Assembly: GCA_946803715.1 (NCBI GenBank)
Contig: CAMPET010000112.1
Span: 49,425-93,220 of the forward strand
Reading direction: 5' to 3'
DNA: 43,796 bases
Source of the DNA: Beroe ovata
Lineage: Eukaryota > Ctenophora > Nuda > Beroida > Beroidae
How positions within the stretch are numbered: position 1 is the stretch's first letter; each line of letters starts with the position of its first letter. The notes beneath the pieces are model-generated. The model was not told where the DNA came from and did no database searches. It saw nothing but the letters and a program-made list of their open reading frames with translations. The position numbers and the translations under genes were made by a program. This document shows, piece after piece, positions 12,086 to 25,622 of the stretch.

Positions 12086-12184
12086 AATACGATCACTATG
12101 CGTCATGGGATAAGTGTTAACTCTGGCCCTTGACGAAATACTGATACTATAATGGGTATAATTAATAATATCTTCATATCTCAC

Positions 12185-12533
12185 CTCTTATACAATCAGG
12201 TATGTTACAATACTCCCATCGGTTATCAGGATTCGTAGTGTAACACCAAGGTCCAACATCCTCATCAGGGTTGCGACAATAGTTCGATACCAAGCCACTC
12301 TCAGGAAACCTGAAATATAGTTTGAAGTTAGATACCATGTTACCTCTTCCTTTTCTCATCACTAAATTCGGTACCTAGTAAGGGTTATTAGCAGATTTCT
12401 TACTTTTCAGAGGTTGTGGCATGTTCATGAGGTATCTGGGAATCCCATCTCTGGCATGTTTCTCCACTCTCACTGACACTCACTGTACCCCTGTATGCTT
12501 TTCCCATTGTATCTCCCGCGCTGATACACTCCA
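12185..12533 (-). CDS. Kringle domain, two exons (left copy), partial gene
   Basis: On the - strand, exon a (12533 to 12404) and exon b (12309 to 12185) have AG and GT borders and join in frame across a 94-base intron. Exon a gives [36 protein letters not shown]; exon b gives [17 protein letters not shown], then GPWCYTTNP and the WEYCNIPDC end. All six kringle cysteines are present, with the family order YRG, CQRW, PH-H, NYCRNPD, PWCYT. Kringles are extracellular protein- or lipid-binding folds of multidomain secreted or receptor proteins. No neighbouring domain was found here, so the parent protein is unknown; this may be one exon pair of a larger - strand gene or an orphan relic. Confidence 0.75.
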
Positions 12534-12604
12534 CTGACATAATAACGATATTACTTGACTATTAGATGAGCCTTGAGCAGTTTTTCTGCCAATACCCATA
12601 GATT

Positions 12605-12605
12605 N
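12605..12605. other. Single N (assembly junction)
   Basis: A single ambiguous base lies between the end of the left copy and the start of the right copy of the 1.79-kb segment. It is probably a scaffold join rather than one unreadable base. Confidence 0.8.
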
Positions 12606-13289
12606 GTTGATAAAAAAGAAATATTGTCTATCATTAAATAACTTAGTCCCTGCTTCTCAACAGTTGTTTATAGAATAATGAAAGGTTATTAGTAGCGAAT
12701 AAAGTCTCCAACAGTTGGTAATAGAAAAGTGAAAGGTTATTGCCAAATAAAGTCTCCAAAATAAGTAAAACGTTTCATCAAATGTTTAGTGGAATGGCAG
12801 TGGTTGTATCCATCACAGTCACATCTTGACTACTGCTGTACAGTCTCTTCCGCCCACAACGTTATGAAGTAGAAAACGTGATATACTAAAGTTGGATTGC
12901 TTTTTGCAGAATGTGAAAGTAAAATTGCTTTCCAATGCTTTGTGCTAAACTAACTGTTCCCATGGTGATTAATGAAATGCTGCCCCAACATTTCATTAAA
13001 GTATTGGAAAATTATTATATGTTTTGTGCATGATTATTCGACCAGTACATGATACATACCCTCTGATGACGGCACAATTTCCTCCGTTAGCATCATGGTA
13101 ATGCTGTAATGATTATAGATAACATCATCATAGCTCACGTCATGCTATCATTACTTTTCCTAATAGAAATTCACAATGTGTTATGAGAGGTACCTAACAC
13201 ATTTCAGCTTCATATTAATATCAATAATGGTTTATTTGGGGGAACCTATCACTGCATTTCACGATTTCAATGTGACAGAGGTTTTAATG

Positions 13290-13865
13290 TGACAGAGGTG
13301 CTTCCCTGAGGAACTGAAGAACTATCGTCCTATCTCCAACTTGTCATTTATTGTGCTCGCTAGACCTAAAGAACATCTTGAAAAGAACAACCTCAACATA
13401 CCTCAACAATCTGCGTATAAAAAGAACTATTCTACTGAAACTATTCTTCTCAAAGTAACCAATGACTTACTTGCTTGTGACAGCAGATCTGCCATTGTGC
13501 TGATGATGCTTGACCTGTCAGCAGCATTTGACACTGTAGATCATCGAAGGTACTTGATATCTTGAGCAAGGAAATTCGGATAGGAGGCACTGCTCTAAAG
13601 TGGCTAAAAAGTTTCACTGGTCGTTCTCAACGCACTAGACTTGGAAATTTGGTTAGTGAAACAATTACTCTCCAATTTGGCGTTCCACAAGGCTCTGTAC
13701 TTGGCCCTATATTGTTCAACATCTATCTCACTTCCCAAAATGACAGTAGTGTACTAATTTGCACTCAGCTGACGCCTCATGCTACTCAGACTACCAATGA
13801 ACCGTTGGATTTGCCTCCGCTGATGAGTGTGCGTACCGACACTCAGCTCAGCCTCATGTTATAAG
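13290..13865 (+). mobile_element. Decayed non-LTR retrotransposon reverse transcriptase (right copy)
   Basis: Same fragment as in the left copy. An open frame at 13341-13565 holds QQSAYKKNYSTETILLKV and LMMLDLSAAFDTVDH. After a stop at 13563-13565, a second frame (to 13864) has WLKSFTGRSQRTRLG and GVPQGSVLGPILFNIYLTS. The QSAY, LDLSAAFDTVDH and GVPQGSVLGP motifs are typical of CR1/L2-like reverse transcriptases. There is no intact YADD and no endonuclease, so it is not active. Confidence 0.88.
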
Positions 13866-13970
13866 TACCACAATACGATCACTATGCGTCATGGGATAAG
13901 TGTTAACTCTGGCCCTTGACGAAATACTGATACTATAATGGGTATAATTAATAATATCTTCATATCTCAC

Positions 13971-14319
13971 CTCTTATACAATCAGGTATGTTACAATACT
14001 CCCATCGGTTATCAGGATTCGTAGTGTAACACCAAGGTCCAACATCCTCATCAGGGTTGCGACAATAGTTCGATACCAAGCCACTCTCAGGAAACCTGAA
14101 ATATAGTTTGAAGTTAGATACCATGTTACCTCTTCCTTTTCTCATCACTAAATTCGGTACCTAGTAAGGGTTATTAGCAGATTTCTTACTTTTCAGAGGT
14201 TGTGGCATGTTCATGAGGTATCTGGGAATCCCATCTCTGGCATGTTTCTCCACTCTCACTGACACTCACTGTACCCCTGTATGCTTTTCCCATTGTATCT
14301 CCCGCGCTGATACACTCCA
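13971..14319 (-). CDS. Kringle domain, two exons (right copy), partial gene
   Basis: Same two exons as in the left copy: 14319-14190 and 14095-13971 on the - strand, with the same splice borders. It differs from the left copy little or not at all. If the duplication is an assembly artefact, only one of the two kringle units is real. Confidence 0.75.
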
Positions 14320-14489
14320 CTGACATAATAACGATATTACTTGACTATTAGATGAGCCTTGAGCAGTTTTTCTGCCAATACCCATAGATTTATTAACTGA
14401 AATAAATAATGGACTTACTTTCTGTCAAGGACTCAACATGCATCAGCACAGTGATGTGAAGAGTCAAAACCACTCTCCTCAGGAAACAC

Positions 14490-14770
14490 ATCTATCACAC
14501 AGTTATCCTTCTTGTATATAAAAGCTTGAATGGTCATGCACCTGAATATTTGTCAACTATGTTTCGATATGCAAACTTCAATCACTCAATCTATTTGCAT
14601 GAACCCCGTGTTTTGACATTATGGGGAGCGCTCTTTTCACAAATCGGGTCCAAAAGTTTGGAATAGCCTTTGGAATTGAAGACCTATCCAAGATTGGATT
14701 CGTTTAAATCAAGCTTGAGAACCTATTTATTTAAACAAGCTTTTATTTTTGAGTTACTTGTTTTATGATA
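14490..14770 (+). mobile_element. 3' end of a LINE (C-terminal reverse transcriptase tail)
   Basis: With frameshifts, the + strand reads ILLVYKSLNGHAPEYLS, then a GALFSQIGSKSLE..PLELK remnant, then LDSFKSSLRTYLFKQAF. This is the standard end of CR1/L2-type ORF2 proteins (VYKSLNG-APEYLS ... LDSFKSxLKTYLF). It probably belongs to the same element as the upstream reverse transcriptase, now separated by about 0.6 kb that contains the kringle exons. Confidence 0.75.
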
Positions 14771-14868
14771 TCTGTATATATTTGCTTCGTTATTTGCTGA
14801 CAGTTTTAATAACTTGGTGACCTAGGTAGTGCAACATGTTATTGAATATCCGTTCTATTATTGTAGCC

Positions 14869-17259
<2,391 letters not shown>

Positions 17260-17661
17260 AGCTGCAATTATAGACCAGCTTCATACTTAATCTTAGTTGG
17301 ATACCATGCTAATGGTTCCGACTTGTGATTCATGGGTAATTGGGTTATTTCTAACATCCTACGTCCAGTGGGTATTTCATCAATATTTTATATTTCAATT
17401 CAAGATTTGTATTGAGATTTTTTATCGGTTATAACAAGGTGATGGTTGGTAATTTTATGAAGAGGCTCAGTATTTCAGCTTTTTTAAAAATCAAAATTGC
17501 TCCCTTATGACTTATCTCTAGTGATTTCATTTATCTCTTATAGACTCTGAAACTTTTCTGATCCCTCGGCACCTGATGCCCAGTTCATTGTATCATATTA
17601 TCAGCTACCAAAAGCTAAACGCAAACCCTATTTATTCTTGATATTCTGACTTCAAGCGCTC
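17260..17661. other. Spacer between the two AKR genes
   Basis: AT-rich, likely 3' UTR of the first gene and upstream region of the second. No other gene is seen. Confidence 0.5.
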
Positions 17662-20141
17662 ATGAGTTGTATAGCCACCGTTCCCTGTGGAGCAAGCTCT
17701 ATTCCGGTTGTAGGCCTGGGTACATTCAAAAGTGGTGTTAACGACGTGGGGAGTGGTGTTAGTGAGGTGGGAAAAGCAGTTGAGACTGCCATTAGGTGTG
17801 GATACAGACATATCGACTGTGCTATGGTGAGTTGGCTGGAAACCATGGACCGACATATAACACACCGGATTCTTCCATCATTTGTCAGTTTGAATAGTAC
17901 ATCCTGCGTCTATCATGACAGTTATCAATTTCAGGTTTATGGCAATGAGAAGGAAATCGGACGTGCTCTTACCAAACTGTTCGGCGAAGGACTAGTGACC
18001 CGGAGTGATCTGTTCATAACCAGCAAACTTTGGAACACCTTCCACAGAGCTGAACATGTCAGTATCGCACAATAAGTTCTGATTACAAACTGCTTTGATA
18101 ATGGTAATTATGGAGGACACAGGGGGTAAAACTTTAACACTGGGATAACGCCGTTATCCCAGTGTATTCTCTTTCTACAGCTTTATTTACCTCCGCCACC
18201 TCCATGACCTTCTTGATTTCTCGTGACCTAAATGCTCATGAGTCTAGCACTAGTTCTCATAGGTTCGTTCCGGGTGTGAACAGACACTATCTGACCTCCA
18301 GCTGGATTACCTGGACCTTTACCTGATACACTGGCCGGTATCCACTGAGCCCAACATGGGAACTCTCAACCCGGAGGTATGACAACAACAACATGAGGTA
18401 GCATATGGATAATAGTTCATTTCCTTGAGATCTGCACTTCACCTAGCTATGATTCGGATACAATTCCTGTTTTGTGCAGTAGACTTGAAGTTCTTAACCT
18501 CATTTTCCGTGTATTCTTATCATCGTGACTTCACTGCAATATGATATACACTTGTACAGGACGAAAACAACGTCCCTATCCTGGACAGGGAGTGTCCCTC
18601 ACTCACGGACACGTGGAGCGCCATGGAGCACCTAGTGAGGGACGGCAAGTGTAAGAACATTGGACTCTCCAATTTTAACAAAGAACAGGTTCGATCCCAT
18701 TATCCGATTCATAATCGTAGGTGTTTAGTAGTAATTGTACACGATGGTTCAATTGACGTATGAGCCTGCACGTGCACTCACTGACTCGGCCCAAGCATTG
18801 GACTGGTTGAGCAGCTCTATTGTTTGGAGGATCAAATGATAAGGGAGCAAGGTTATGGAGATTTCACCAGAAATCAACGAGTGTTGTACCCAGGATTGAA
18901 TTTTACCCCCCAAACAACACAACAGCTTAATGAGGAATATATATATTAATATTATGTGCTGATATGTTTTGATTGGACGAAACTAATAAACTATTGGGAT
19001 GATTCACAAAATCACGAATGTCATAATATGTATTATGTTCCTATGTACATTATTATTATTATAGGAATCAGGTTATTCGATCACAAAACGTATTGTGGTT
19101 TCTCTCCTTATTCTCCTCCCCAATATAACTCAGAAACCTATCATGATCCTAACTCTTTATCCCAGATTGTGGAGATATTGGAGTTCTCGACGAGGCCGGG
19201 TGGTATCAAACCGGCGTGTTTGCAAGTAGAATCGCATCCCTATCTTCCAAACTTGGACCTTGTGGATTTCTGTCGCGAGAACGGAATTACTTTCGTGGGA
19301 TTTCGACCCTTGGGTGAGCACTGATTTTAGTTCTGATTGGGATGAATGTTGGATTTTCGTCGATATTTTGGGACTACTGAGGGCCGAGGGGATAGTATTG
19401 GAAATGGAATGAAGATTGGCATGGAATTTGAGTTCTCCACGTCTATAATAAAAGTTCTACAGCCCTGAAGCTGCAGAACAAAATATGTATACAAAGTCAT
19501 TGGCCTATAAGAGTAAAATGATCATTGAGGTTTACCATTTCGGACAGGTAAAAAAGGGTAGAAGAGCCAATAATTTGCCTTGTTTGTATGAACGGAGCAT
19601 TACCCTCTGATAATGTCGATGATCAGACTTCCTTGAATTAGGAAGAGAATTTTCGGAAATGTGATATTTTACTATTATCAATTCGCAGGCTGCCCAGGTA
19701 GGAGAAATCAAGTATCTCTATTGGAGGATGAGGATATACTGAAAATAGCTGCTACTCACGGTAAAACCCCAGCCCAGGTCCTCATTCGATACCACGTGGA
19801 TAGGGGTGAGTTGTGGCCATTGACCATTCCTTTGCAAAGTTATGATTCCAGAAATCAACGCAGTAGCATCTCACAATGGGTGAGCTAATAACACATCCTC
19901 TGCTCAAAAAAGAGAATTATCCCTGGAATATAACTGTTTGTCTGCAGGGACAGTAGCTATACCCAAGAGTGTTAATCCGTGTCGAATACAAGAGAATATA
20001 GAGGTGTTTGGGAACTTCACCCTAACTTCCACTGACTTGAAAATTCTTGATAGCATCAGTCAGAGATATTCCAAAAGATCCTGTCTTGCACCCCATTTCA
20101 AACATTCTCCCTTCTACCCTTTTAGGAAAGAAGTTGATTGA
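17662..20141 (+). CDS. Aldo-keto reductase, second of a tandem pair
   Basis: Same family and exon plan as the gene just upstream: 17662-17826, 17935-18057, 18263-18376, 18560-18688, 19166-19313, 19689-19805, 19948-20141 (329 residues). Tetrad D52, Y57, K86 and H119 are all kept; GLSNFN and IPKS are present, and SYSPLG has become GFRPLG. Exon 1 carries a short [13 protein letters not shown] insertion made of a near repeat. Most exons differ clearly from the neighbour's, but exon 6 is almost identical over 107 bases, so recent gene conversion is likely. The C-terminus ([14 protein letters not shown]) parallels the neighbour's (LHFKDSPYYPFADE), which is the substrate-loop end of the family. Confidence 0.93.
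18137..18165. repeat. Perfect palindrome, 14-bp arms, 1-base centre
   Basis: Arms acactgggataacg (18137-18150) and its exact reverse complement (18152-18165) flank one C. It lies in intron 2 of the second AKR gene and could form a tight hairpin in the transcript. Confidence 0.9.
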
Positions 20142-21313
20142 TGGTAACAAAATCAGCACCATTGCTGAAATAGTAGAAAAATAGAGTACTTCTTTGGTCA
20201 CGTCAGACCTTTATTGAATTTCTAATGAACATTGATTAAGGCAATCCCAGCTACTTTAATTTTGATGTAAATGAGATATCATCTAGATTTAAAACAGAAT
20301 TTATTATCATTGATTCAAGATATTCTCAGTTAGGTATAATTGCAGAAATAGACAATTAAGCTAAATAATGATGTGCGGTTTTTTATTTCGATATGTTTAA
20401 TGAGATTTGCGTATTTATTAGCCTATTTCTATTTTGATTTTGAATTTGAATTTCCTAGTTGCTTAAGATGTCTTTTTTGAACTTTTATCTGTACAGTATC
20501 TACTATCTATAAAACTAAACATCGCAATATGAGAATATGGACATTGAATTTTAATGTAGCCATTTCAGTTTCTTCAATAACCATTTCACTATTTGTTTTA
20601 ACTTACTGTGCCCTTTTTCTTGTCACATTGTCCGCTAAGGTTTTTATCGCATTATTCATGCCAATTATCGAGCACACTATAAAAGTGCCACACCGAACAC
20701 ACCTTGAAAAGTTGAAATATCAAGCACAAGATCTCAAGTAAGCCACCATGACATGGTCTTTGCTGCTTAATGCTTATAACTTTATAAGAAAACTTGGCAC
20801 TCGCCGTTAGTAATCTTGTGCACAGTTATAATGTTCTGATGAAACAAGAACACATCGATGATCTGTTGCATAGTATGAAAGTATGTAGTGCGCACGCACG
20901 CACACACGCACAGTCACAACTCTCAAAGTATGTGTTTTGAGTTTTCTATACGCGATATGAGAGAGTCACGATCGAAATACAGTTCATTTCTAGTTATCTC
21001 GTATATGACGCTTTATTACCGGTTGGCGGTTACAGTACGGAATACCCAATTTTTAGGAAACTCAACGTTACCTTTTTAACGAGTTTTTGCCACTATGACA
21101 CAAGCAAGATATCTTTCTAGCCTATCTTACCATACATAACTTTAAGTTTTAACCAGACATACAGTATACTCTCAACTTACATCTTACACCCTACTCGCAC
21201 CTCACTAACAGTTCACACTGCACCCACTCCTCATCTAGTCAAGGTATAACGATCCTCACCTATGACTTACACTCCTCATTAACACACTTACGTATATAAA
21301 TCGCGTGTTTAGG
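20142..21313. other. AKR2-MED8 intergenic region
   Basis: AT-rich. It contains a short CA-type repeat near 20890-20912. A frame at 20529-20741 (70 codons, ATG start) has a hydrophobic first half that could be a membrane segment, followed by a basic tail; it matches no family I know and may be chance. The last bases before MED8 (gtgtttag) look like a splice acceptor. Confidence 0.4.
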
Positions 21314-23235
21314 ATGGAGAAGGAAGTAGATAACGCACTGACCAGCCTCCACCAACGGGTCAATGGGGTGAGTAACACAACTTCTAGAAAATACTTTCGT
21401 CAGAATCTAACTGTTATCAGAGAAAATAGGTATTAGGTATATTATCGGTTGTCAGTTGTACGAGACCGGCTTATCAGGCCCAGGAATTAATATTGACGTA
21501 GGTATGAAAGACGGCGTCTCCTTCCCAATAACTCAATAAGTCTCAATTCGTACGTGTCATCTGTAGCATCAGCACGGGTAATGCGACACTCATTGACATG
21601 CGACCTAATTCTAGATAAACCAGTTCCTTGCAAGAGTAACTTTAGTTTCATTGACCGTGTGGTTTAGCAATTATCTCACTTATTATAATTTGCCAGACAG
21701 AGTTACTGTTAGCTCAAATAAGTTGCCATCTTTCGTTACCGACCTCCGCTCATCCTTCCATCATCCAATTGAAATGACCGACCTACGATTGCTGGTCGAA
21801 TCCCCACTTACTAGTAAGAGGATTCGAAGCTAGTAAGAGGATTCGAAGCTAGGAAAGTGGCTGAGAAAGTGAGATGGGACGGATTATTTCCAATATATCC
21901 GCTATTTTAGTATGATGCAGGACCTATACTACACAGCCTGTGTAGTACCTATACGTCCTGTAAAATAGAGTATACACAGGACGGGCATTGTGTAGCTCTG
22001 GAACATATTCCTGTCAGGTGAAGGGTTCCCTGCAGACGTTCATGAGGAAGCTAGAGATGGGCGGTGTCGTGTGGCCTGATGTTAACGAGAACTTCAGTAC
22101 ACTCGCCGGACAGCTCAACTCCTTGCAGAAAGTACTCACTAAGGAAGAGGTTAATAAGGATGTACTTCTCACAACCCTACTGCCAACTTGCTAAATAAAC
22201 ACCCTGGTCTTCTGACCATGAACCTCTTTACCCCTCACTCCACTCACCCCCTTCCCTCTCAGACACCGGAACTTCAGAACCTGGTCGTGTTGCCCCTCAT
22301 GACTAACACGGGACCAGATACAACTCTGGAACAACTGACCGAGGGGAGAATCCCCTATCTGGCGTCGGAGAGTCTGCCAAACTACCTCCGAACTAAACTA
22401 GACTTGGATATTGAGAGAAAACAACACTTCGTCGAGACTGAGGTGATAATCTAATAAATTTCTCCCTGACACCTTTAGATAGAATCTTAGATTACCCCCC
22501 CACAGAAAGAAATGACTACTTTCCTCTTTATTGTATCGTCAATATTACCTGTCATAATTATACCGCCATTGTCATAATTATACCGCCATAACCAAGTGAA
22601 CTCGCAGTTTCGAGTTTCACTCCTCTCTCTCTCCTGCACACATTCATAATTCATGGGCAATGATTATGCATATTGGGCATGATTATGCATATGGGCATGA
22701 TTATGCATGATATGATAGGTAGGTATTAGGTATAGCTAAAATTCATCAGTCCCAAGCTCATTATGGCGACTCATGTAATGTCCCAGGTTAACAGGATATC
22801 TGAACACAACCTACAGCAGCAAATATGTGATATAAATAACCTCTCTGACTCGCTAACAGGTAATTCAACACATTCTCCATCACCTTGATGATTTGTTTCG
22901 ACTGATTTTTAGTTCCACTACACAGAACATAACTACCTACTTACCTAATTGTTATAGTTGTTATAGTTGTTATAGATCCTCATATATTATGAAGCACACG
23001 TCATCAAGTTACACATTACCAAGTTAAGAGATCGTTGACACCTGATAACATCACCGCAACAGCCTACACCACTCCCGCAGCCCTGGTACAGATGTCTCGT
23101 GACGGCTGGGTGGAACCCGCGCCCAGTTCCCGCTCACTGGAAAGTGACAACAAGGAACTTACAAAACTCATGTCGGCACTCGATACTGGCAAGGGGCTCC
23201 GCATTAACAACCGCAGGAATGCTAACACTAGATGA
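21314..23235 (+). CDS. MED8: Mediator complex subunit 8
   Basis: MED8 belongs to the Mediator head module, which links transcription factors to RNA polymerase II. Five exons: 21314-21367, 22018-22149, 22263-22442, 22787-22859 and about 23024-23235 (216 residues; vertebrate MED8 is about 270). Family features: N-terminal helix (EKEVDNALTSLHQRV), then LQTFMRKLE..GGVVWPDVNENFSTLAGQLNSLQKVL, then ELQNLVVLPLM, the TEGRIPYLASE..PNYLRTK block and a short C-terminal tail. Exon 2 must end at 22149 (GAG|gttaat); reading on, the frame hits a stop at 22192-22194. The last exon could instead start at 23009, which adds five residues in the same frame. The ATG is one base after an acceptor-like tttag. Confidence 0.88.
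22550..22589. repeat. Perfect tandem repeat, 2 x 20 bp
   Basis: The unit tgtcataattataccgccat occurs twice in a row in MED8 intron 3. Short imperfect repeats of gattatgcatatgggcat follow at about 22660-22710. Confidence 0.9.
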
Positions 23236-23526
23236 GATTGCCGAATAGATCCTCATTACCATACATGCTATTGATGTTAACCTTGTTAACGGTTATCGCG
23301 AATTGACAAAATCAGAGTCGACTTGAATTGTTATGCTGTTATTGGTATTTATTTCACTGCGTTCTTCGCTTTTCTTTACTGACTTGTGACTATTGTTAAC
23401 CACGATTGATTGCGGTGTTTTTTCTCAAATTAATCTTAATATTACACGCCGTATTTTGATGCGTTGAGTCTACAGTTTTCCCAACTGACCCTTCTCTCTC
23501 TCCCCCTCTGTTTAGGTGACGCCCAC

Positions 23527-25101
23527 ATGATCACTTCCCGGTTACTACCCCGGTTAGGCAGCCCGGCTGCTGCACCCCACATCATAGCATGTGTCACAGC
23601 ACGTGCACTGGGCACTGCCTTGCACCAGGAGTCGGTAGAGTTACCACCCATGCCACCCTGTGACTACACACCACCTACCTACACAGGGCTCCCCAAAGAG
23701 GAAGTGCTCCGACTGAGGAAAGCCCATGTCAACCCAGGGGTGTACAGGCAGACTTACTACAGGGATCCGCCACTGATAACCTCGGGCAAAGGGCAGTTCC
23801 TGTTCGATGAGCAAGGGAGGCGGTACTTGGACATGTTTGGTGGAATTTGCACAGTGGGTGCTGGTCATTGTCATGATAAGATCAATGAGGCTGTGAAGGA
23901 GCAACTCTCCTCACTGACGCATGTGTCCAACTGTTTTGTGCACCCGAAAATCAGTGAATACTCTGAGGAGATGGTGAAGAGATTCCCCAAAGACAGCGGT
24001 CTGAGTGTGGTATACTTCTGTAACAGTGGCTCTGAAGCTAACGACCTGGCGATGCTCATGGCACGGGCATACACTGGGTATCCTAACATAGTGGGGCTGA
24101 GAAGGGCGTATCATGGTGCTGGAGTGGGAACCCTGCCCTTGACTAGCATACCGACATATCGTCATGCCACTCAGGCGATCACCAACATCACTCACACCAT
24201 GTCACCCGATGTGTACAGAGGGTTCTGGGGCGGGAGTCACTGCAGAGACGGTCCTGCTCAGACACTCAGATCGTGTGATTGTGAGGCTGGCGTGTGTCAG
24301 GCCAGTGATAACTATGTGGCAGAATACAGGGACCACCTCCATAACTTGTGCCCGGCAGGTAAAGGTCTTGCTGCCTTCATTGGTGAGGGTCTGGGAGGGG
24401 TGTCTGCTGGTATTCAACCTCCTAAAGGTTTCTACAAAGAGGTGTTTGAGGTTACCAAGTCGTACGGTGGACTCAATATCATGGACGAAGTACAATCTGG
24501 ATTTGGTCGTCTGGGAACTCATTTCTGGGGATTTGAGTACCATGGAGTGACACCTGATATTGTGACTGCTGCCAAGAGTATTGGCAACGGACACCCGCTA
24601 GCCATGTGTGTCACTAGACCAGAAATTGCAGAGGCTTTTGCAAACAGCTCTTTCCACATCAACACATTTGGCGGCAATGCACTGGGTTGTGCTACAGGTC
24701 TAGCCACCCTCAAAGCAATTGACGAGGATGGACTGATGGAGAACAGCCATGTAGTGGGCAGTCACATTGTAGAGGGGCTGAAGAGGCTACAGGAGAAACA
24801 CATGGTGTTGGGTGACGTGAGAGGAAAGGGACTGTTCATAGCGATTGAGTTTGTGTCGTGTAGAGAGACACTGAAACCCATCCCTAACTACCACCTCAAT
24901 GCCATAGTGGAGCGTATCAAAGACCTGGGAGTAATCATTGGTAAGGGTGGGGTGTACGCCAACTGCTGCAGAATTCAACCGCCCATGTGTATCACTAAGG
25001 AGGATGGCGATTACACTCTAGCTGTCTTGGATAAAGTCCTAGGAGAATATTCAACCGGACAATTGGATGTGGAGTCCTTCAACCCCAATCCATCCCAATA
25101 G
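23527..25101 (+). CDS. AGXT2: Alanine-glyoxylate aminotransferase 2, mitochondrial
   Basis: PLP-dependent class III aminotransferase that moves the amino group of alanine to glyoxylate; the mammalian enzyme also handles beta-aminoisobutyrate and methylarginines in mitochondria. One uninterrupted coding exon of 524 residues, close to the family length. The N-terminus MITSRLLPRLGS...ARALG is basic and lacks acidic residues for the first 30 positions, as in a mitochondrial presequence. Fold-type I landmarks: YLDMFGGICTVGAGHCH, YFCNSGSEAND (PLP phosphate site), MDEVQSGFGR (D320, Q323), AKSIGNG (Schiff-base K350), HINTFGGNALGCA, and DVRGKGLFIAIEF near the end. I chose ATG 23527; a strong pyrimidine tract ending tttag lies 11 bases before it. 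Being intronless among intron-rich neighbours is notable, but no poly(A) or flanking repeats mark it as a retrocopy. Confidence 0.95.
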   Translation: MITSRLLPRLGSPAAAPHIIACVTARALGTALHQESVELPPMPPCDYTPPTYTGLPKEEVLRLRKAHVNPGVYRQTYYRDPPLITSGKGQFLFDEQGRRYLDMFGGICTVGAGHCHDKINEAVKEQLSSLTHVSNCFVHPKISEYSEEMVKRFPKDSGLSVVYFCNSGSEANDLAMLMARAYTGYPNIVGLRRAYHGAGVGTLPLTSIPTYRHATQAITNITHTMSPDVYRGFWGGSHCRDGPAQTLRSCDCEAGVCQASDNYVAEYRDHLHNLCPAGKGLAAFIGEGLGGVSAGIQPPKGFYKEVFEVTKSYGGLNIMDEVQSGFGRLGTHFWGFEYHGVTPDIVTAAKSIGNGHPLAMCVTRPEIAEAFANSSFHINTFGGNALGCATGLATLKAIDEDGLMENSHVVGSHIVEGLKRLQEKHMVLGDVRGKGLFIAIEFVSCRETLKPIPNYHLNAIVERIKDLGVIIGKGGVYANCCRIQPPMCITKEDGDYTLAVLDKVLGEYSTGQLDVESFNPNPSQ

Positions 25102-25622
25102 GTATTCAGAAAGTGATTTAGTAGTTTGTGATTTATTTAATTGGCATGGATTAGCCGGGTTGCAACTTTGATTTTACAGTGAACAATACATATAGGGGCC
25201 ATATTAGAGGTATTGTGATCTTTTATGGCGATTCTGATTTCTGTATTTCTGTATTGAACGTGATTGTTTTGCATTTTTATATGTATTTTGAATATTTATG
25301 AAGCTTTTTATCAAATTCATATAAGCTTCATTCGTTTTCATTCTTATATCGAGATCATTAATTGACAAATATCGGCAATTGTCAAATGCCAAGTCATAAG
25401 TCTCCCATATAATACACGAAGTTATTAAGGAGGAGAAGTTTCTGATAGCCCTACATCTTTCCCACCATATCTTAATAGACGACAATCACGGCATAATTGA
25501 CAGGGGCTCTATGGCTAGAAGACTTCTAGTAGAAGTTTTTCACTCATACGCCCACCTCCCCTAACATTGACCCCCCACTCTCAGCCGCTCTCCTTTACAC
25601 AGTTCCATGACATGATCCCACC
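25102..25622. other. AGXT2-MITD1 spacer
   Basis: AT-rich, no gene. It ends in a pyrimidine-rich acceptor-like stretch (ctctcctttacacag, AG 25601-25602), 20 bases before the MITD1 ATG. Two short upstream ATGs (25607 and 25612) are out of frame. Confidence 0.5.

Larger units (their letters stand above)
10814..12604. repeat. 1.79-kb duplicated segment, left copy (ends at N 12605)
   Basis: Starts gttgataaaaaagaaatatt and ends cccatagatt directly at the N. It matches 12606-14390 almost base for base. The visible differences are a few substitutions and small indels near 11688-11710. The match starts exactly after the N and stops exactly before it, as expected if two contigs overlapped but were joined end to end. 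Confidence 0.95.
12606..14390. repeat. 1.79-kb duplicated segment, right copy (starts at N 12605)
   Basis: Matches 10814-12604 throughout. It continues past the shared end into unique sequence at 14391 (tattaactgaaataaat...). It carries the better preserved reverse transcriptase reading frame. Confidence 0.95.

Noticed and set aside
10814-14390. True tandem duplication of a kringle/LINE locus
   Set aside because: The copy borders coincide exactly with a single N, which favours an assembly overlap; not excluded without reads.
20529-20741. Small membrane-protein gene
   Set aside because: A single hydrophobic 70-codon frame in AT-rich DNA, with no family, splice or conservation support.
23442-24978. 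Several - strand and alternative-frame ORFs inside AGXT2
   Set aside because: Shadows of a long intact coding frame; no family similarity of their own.
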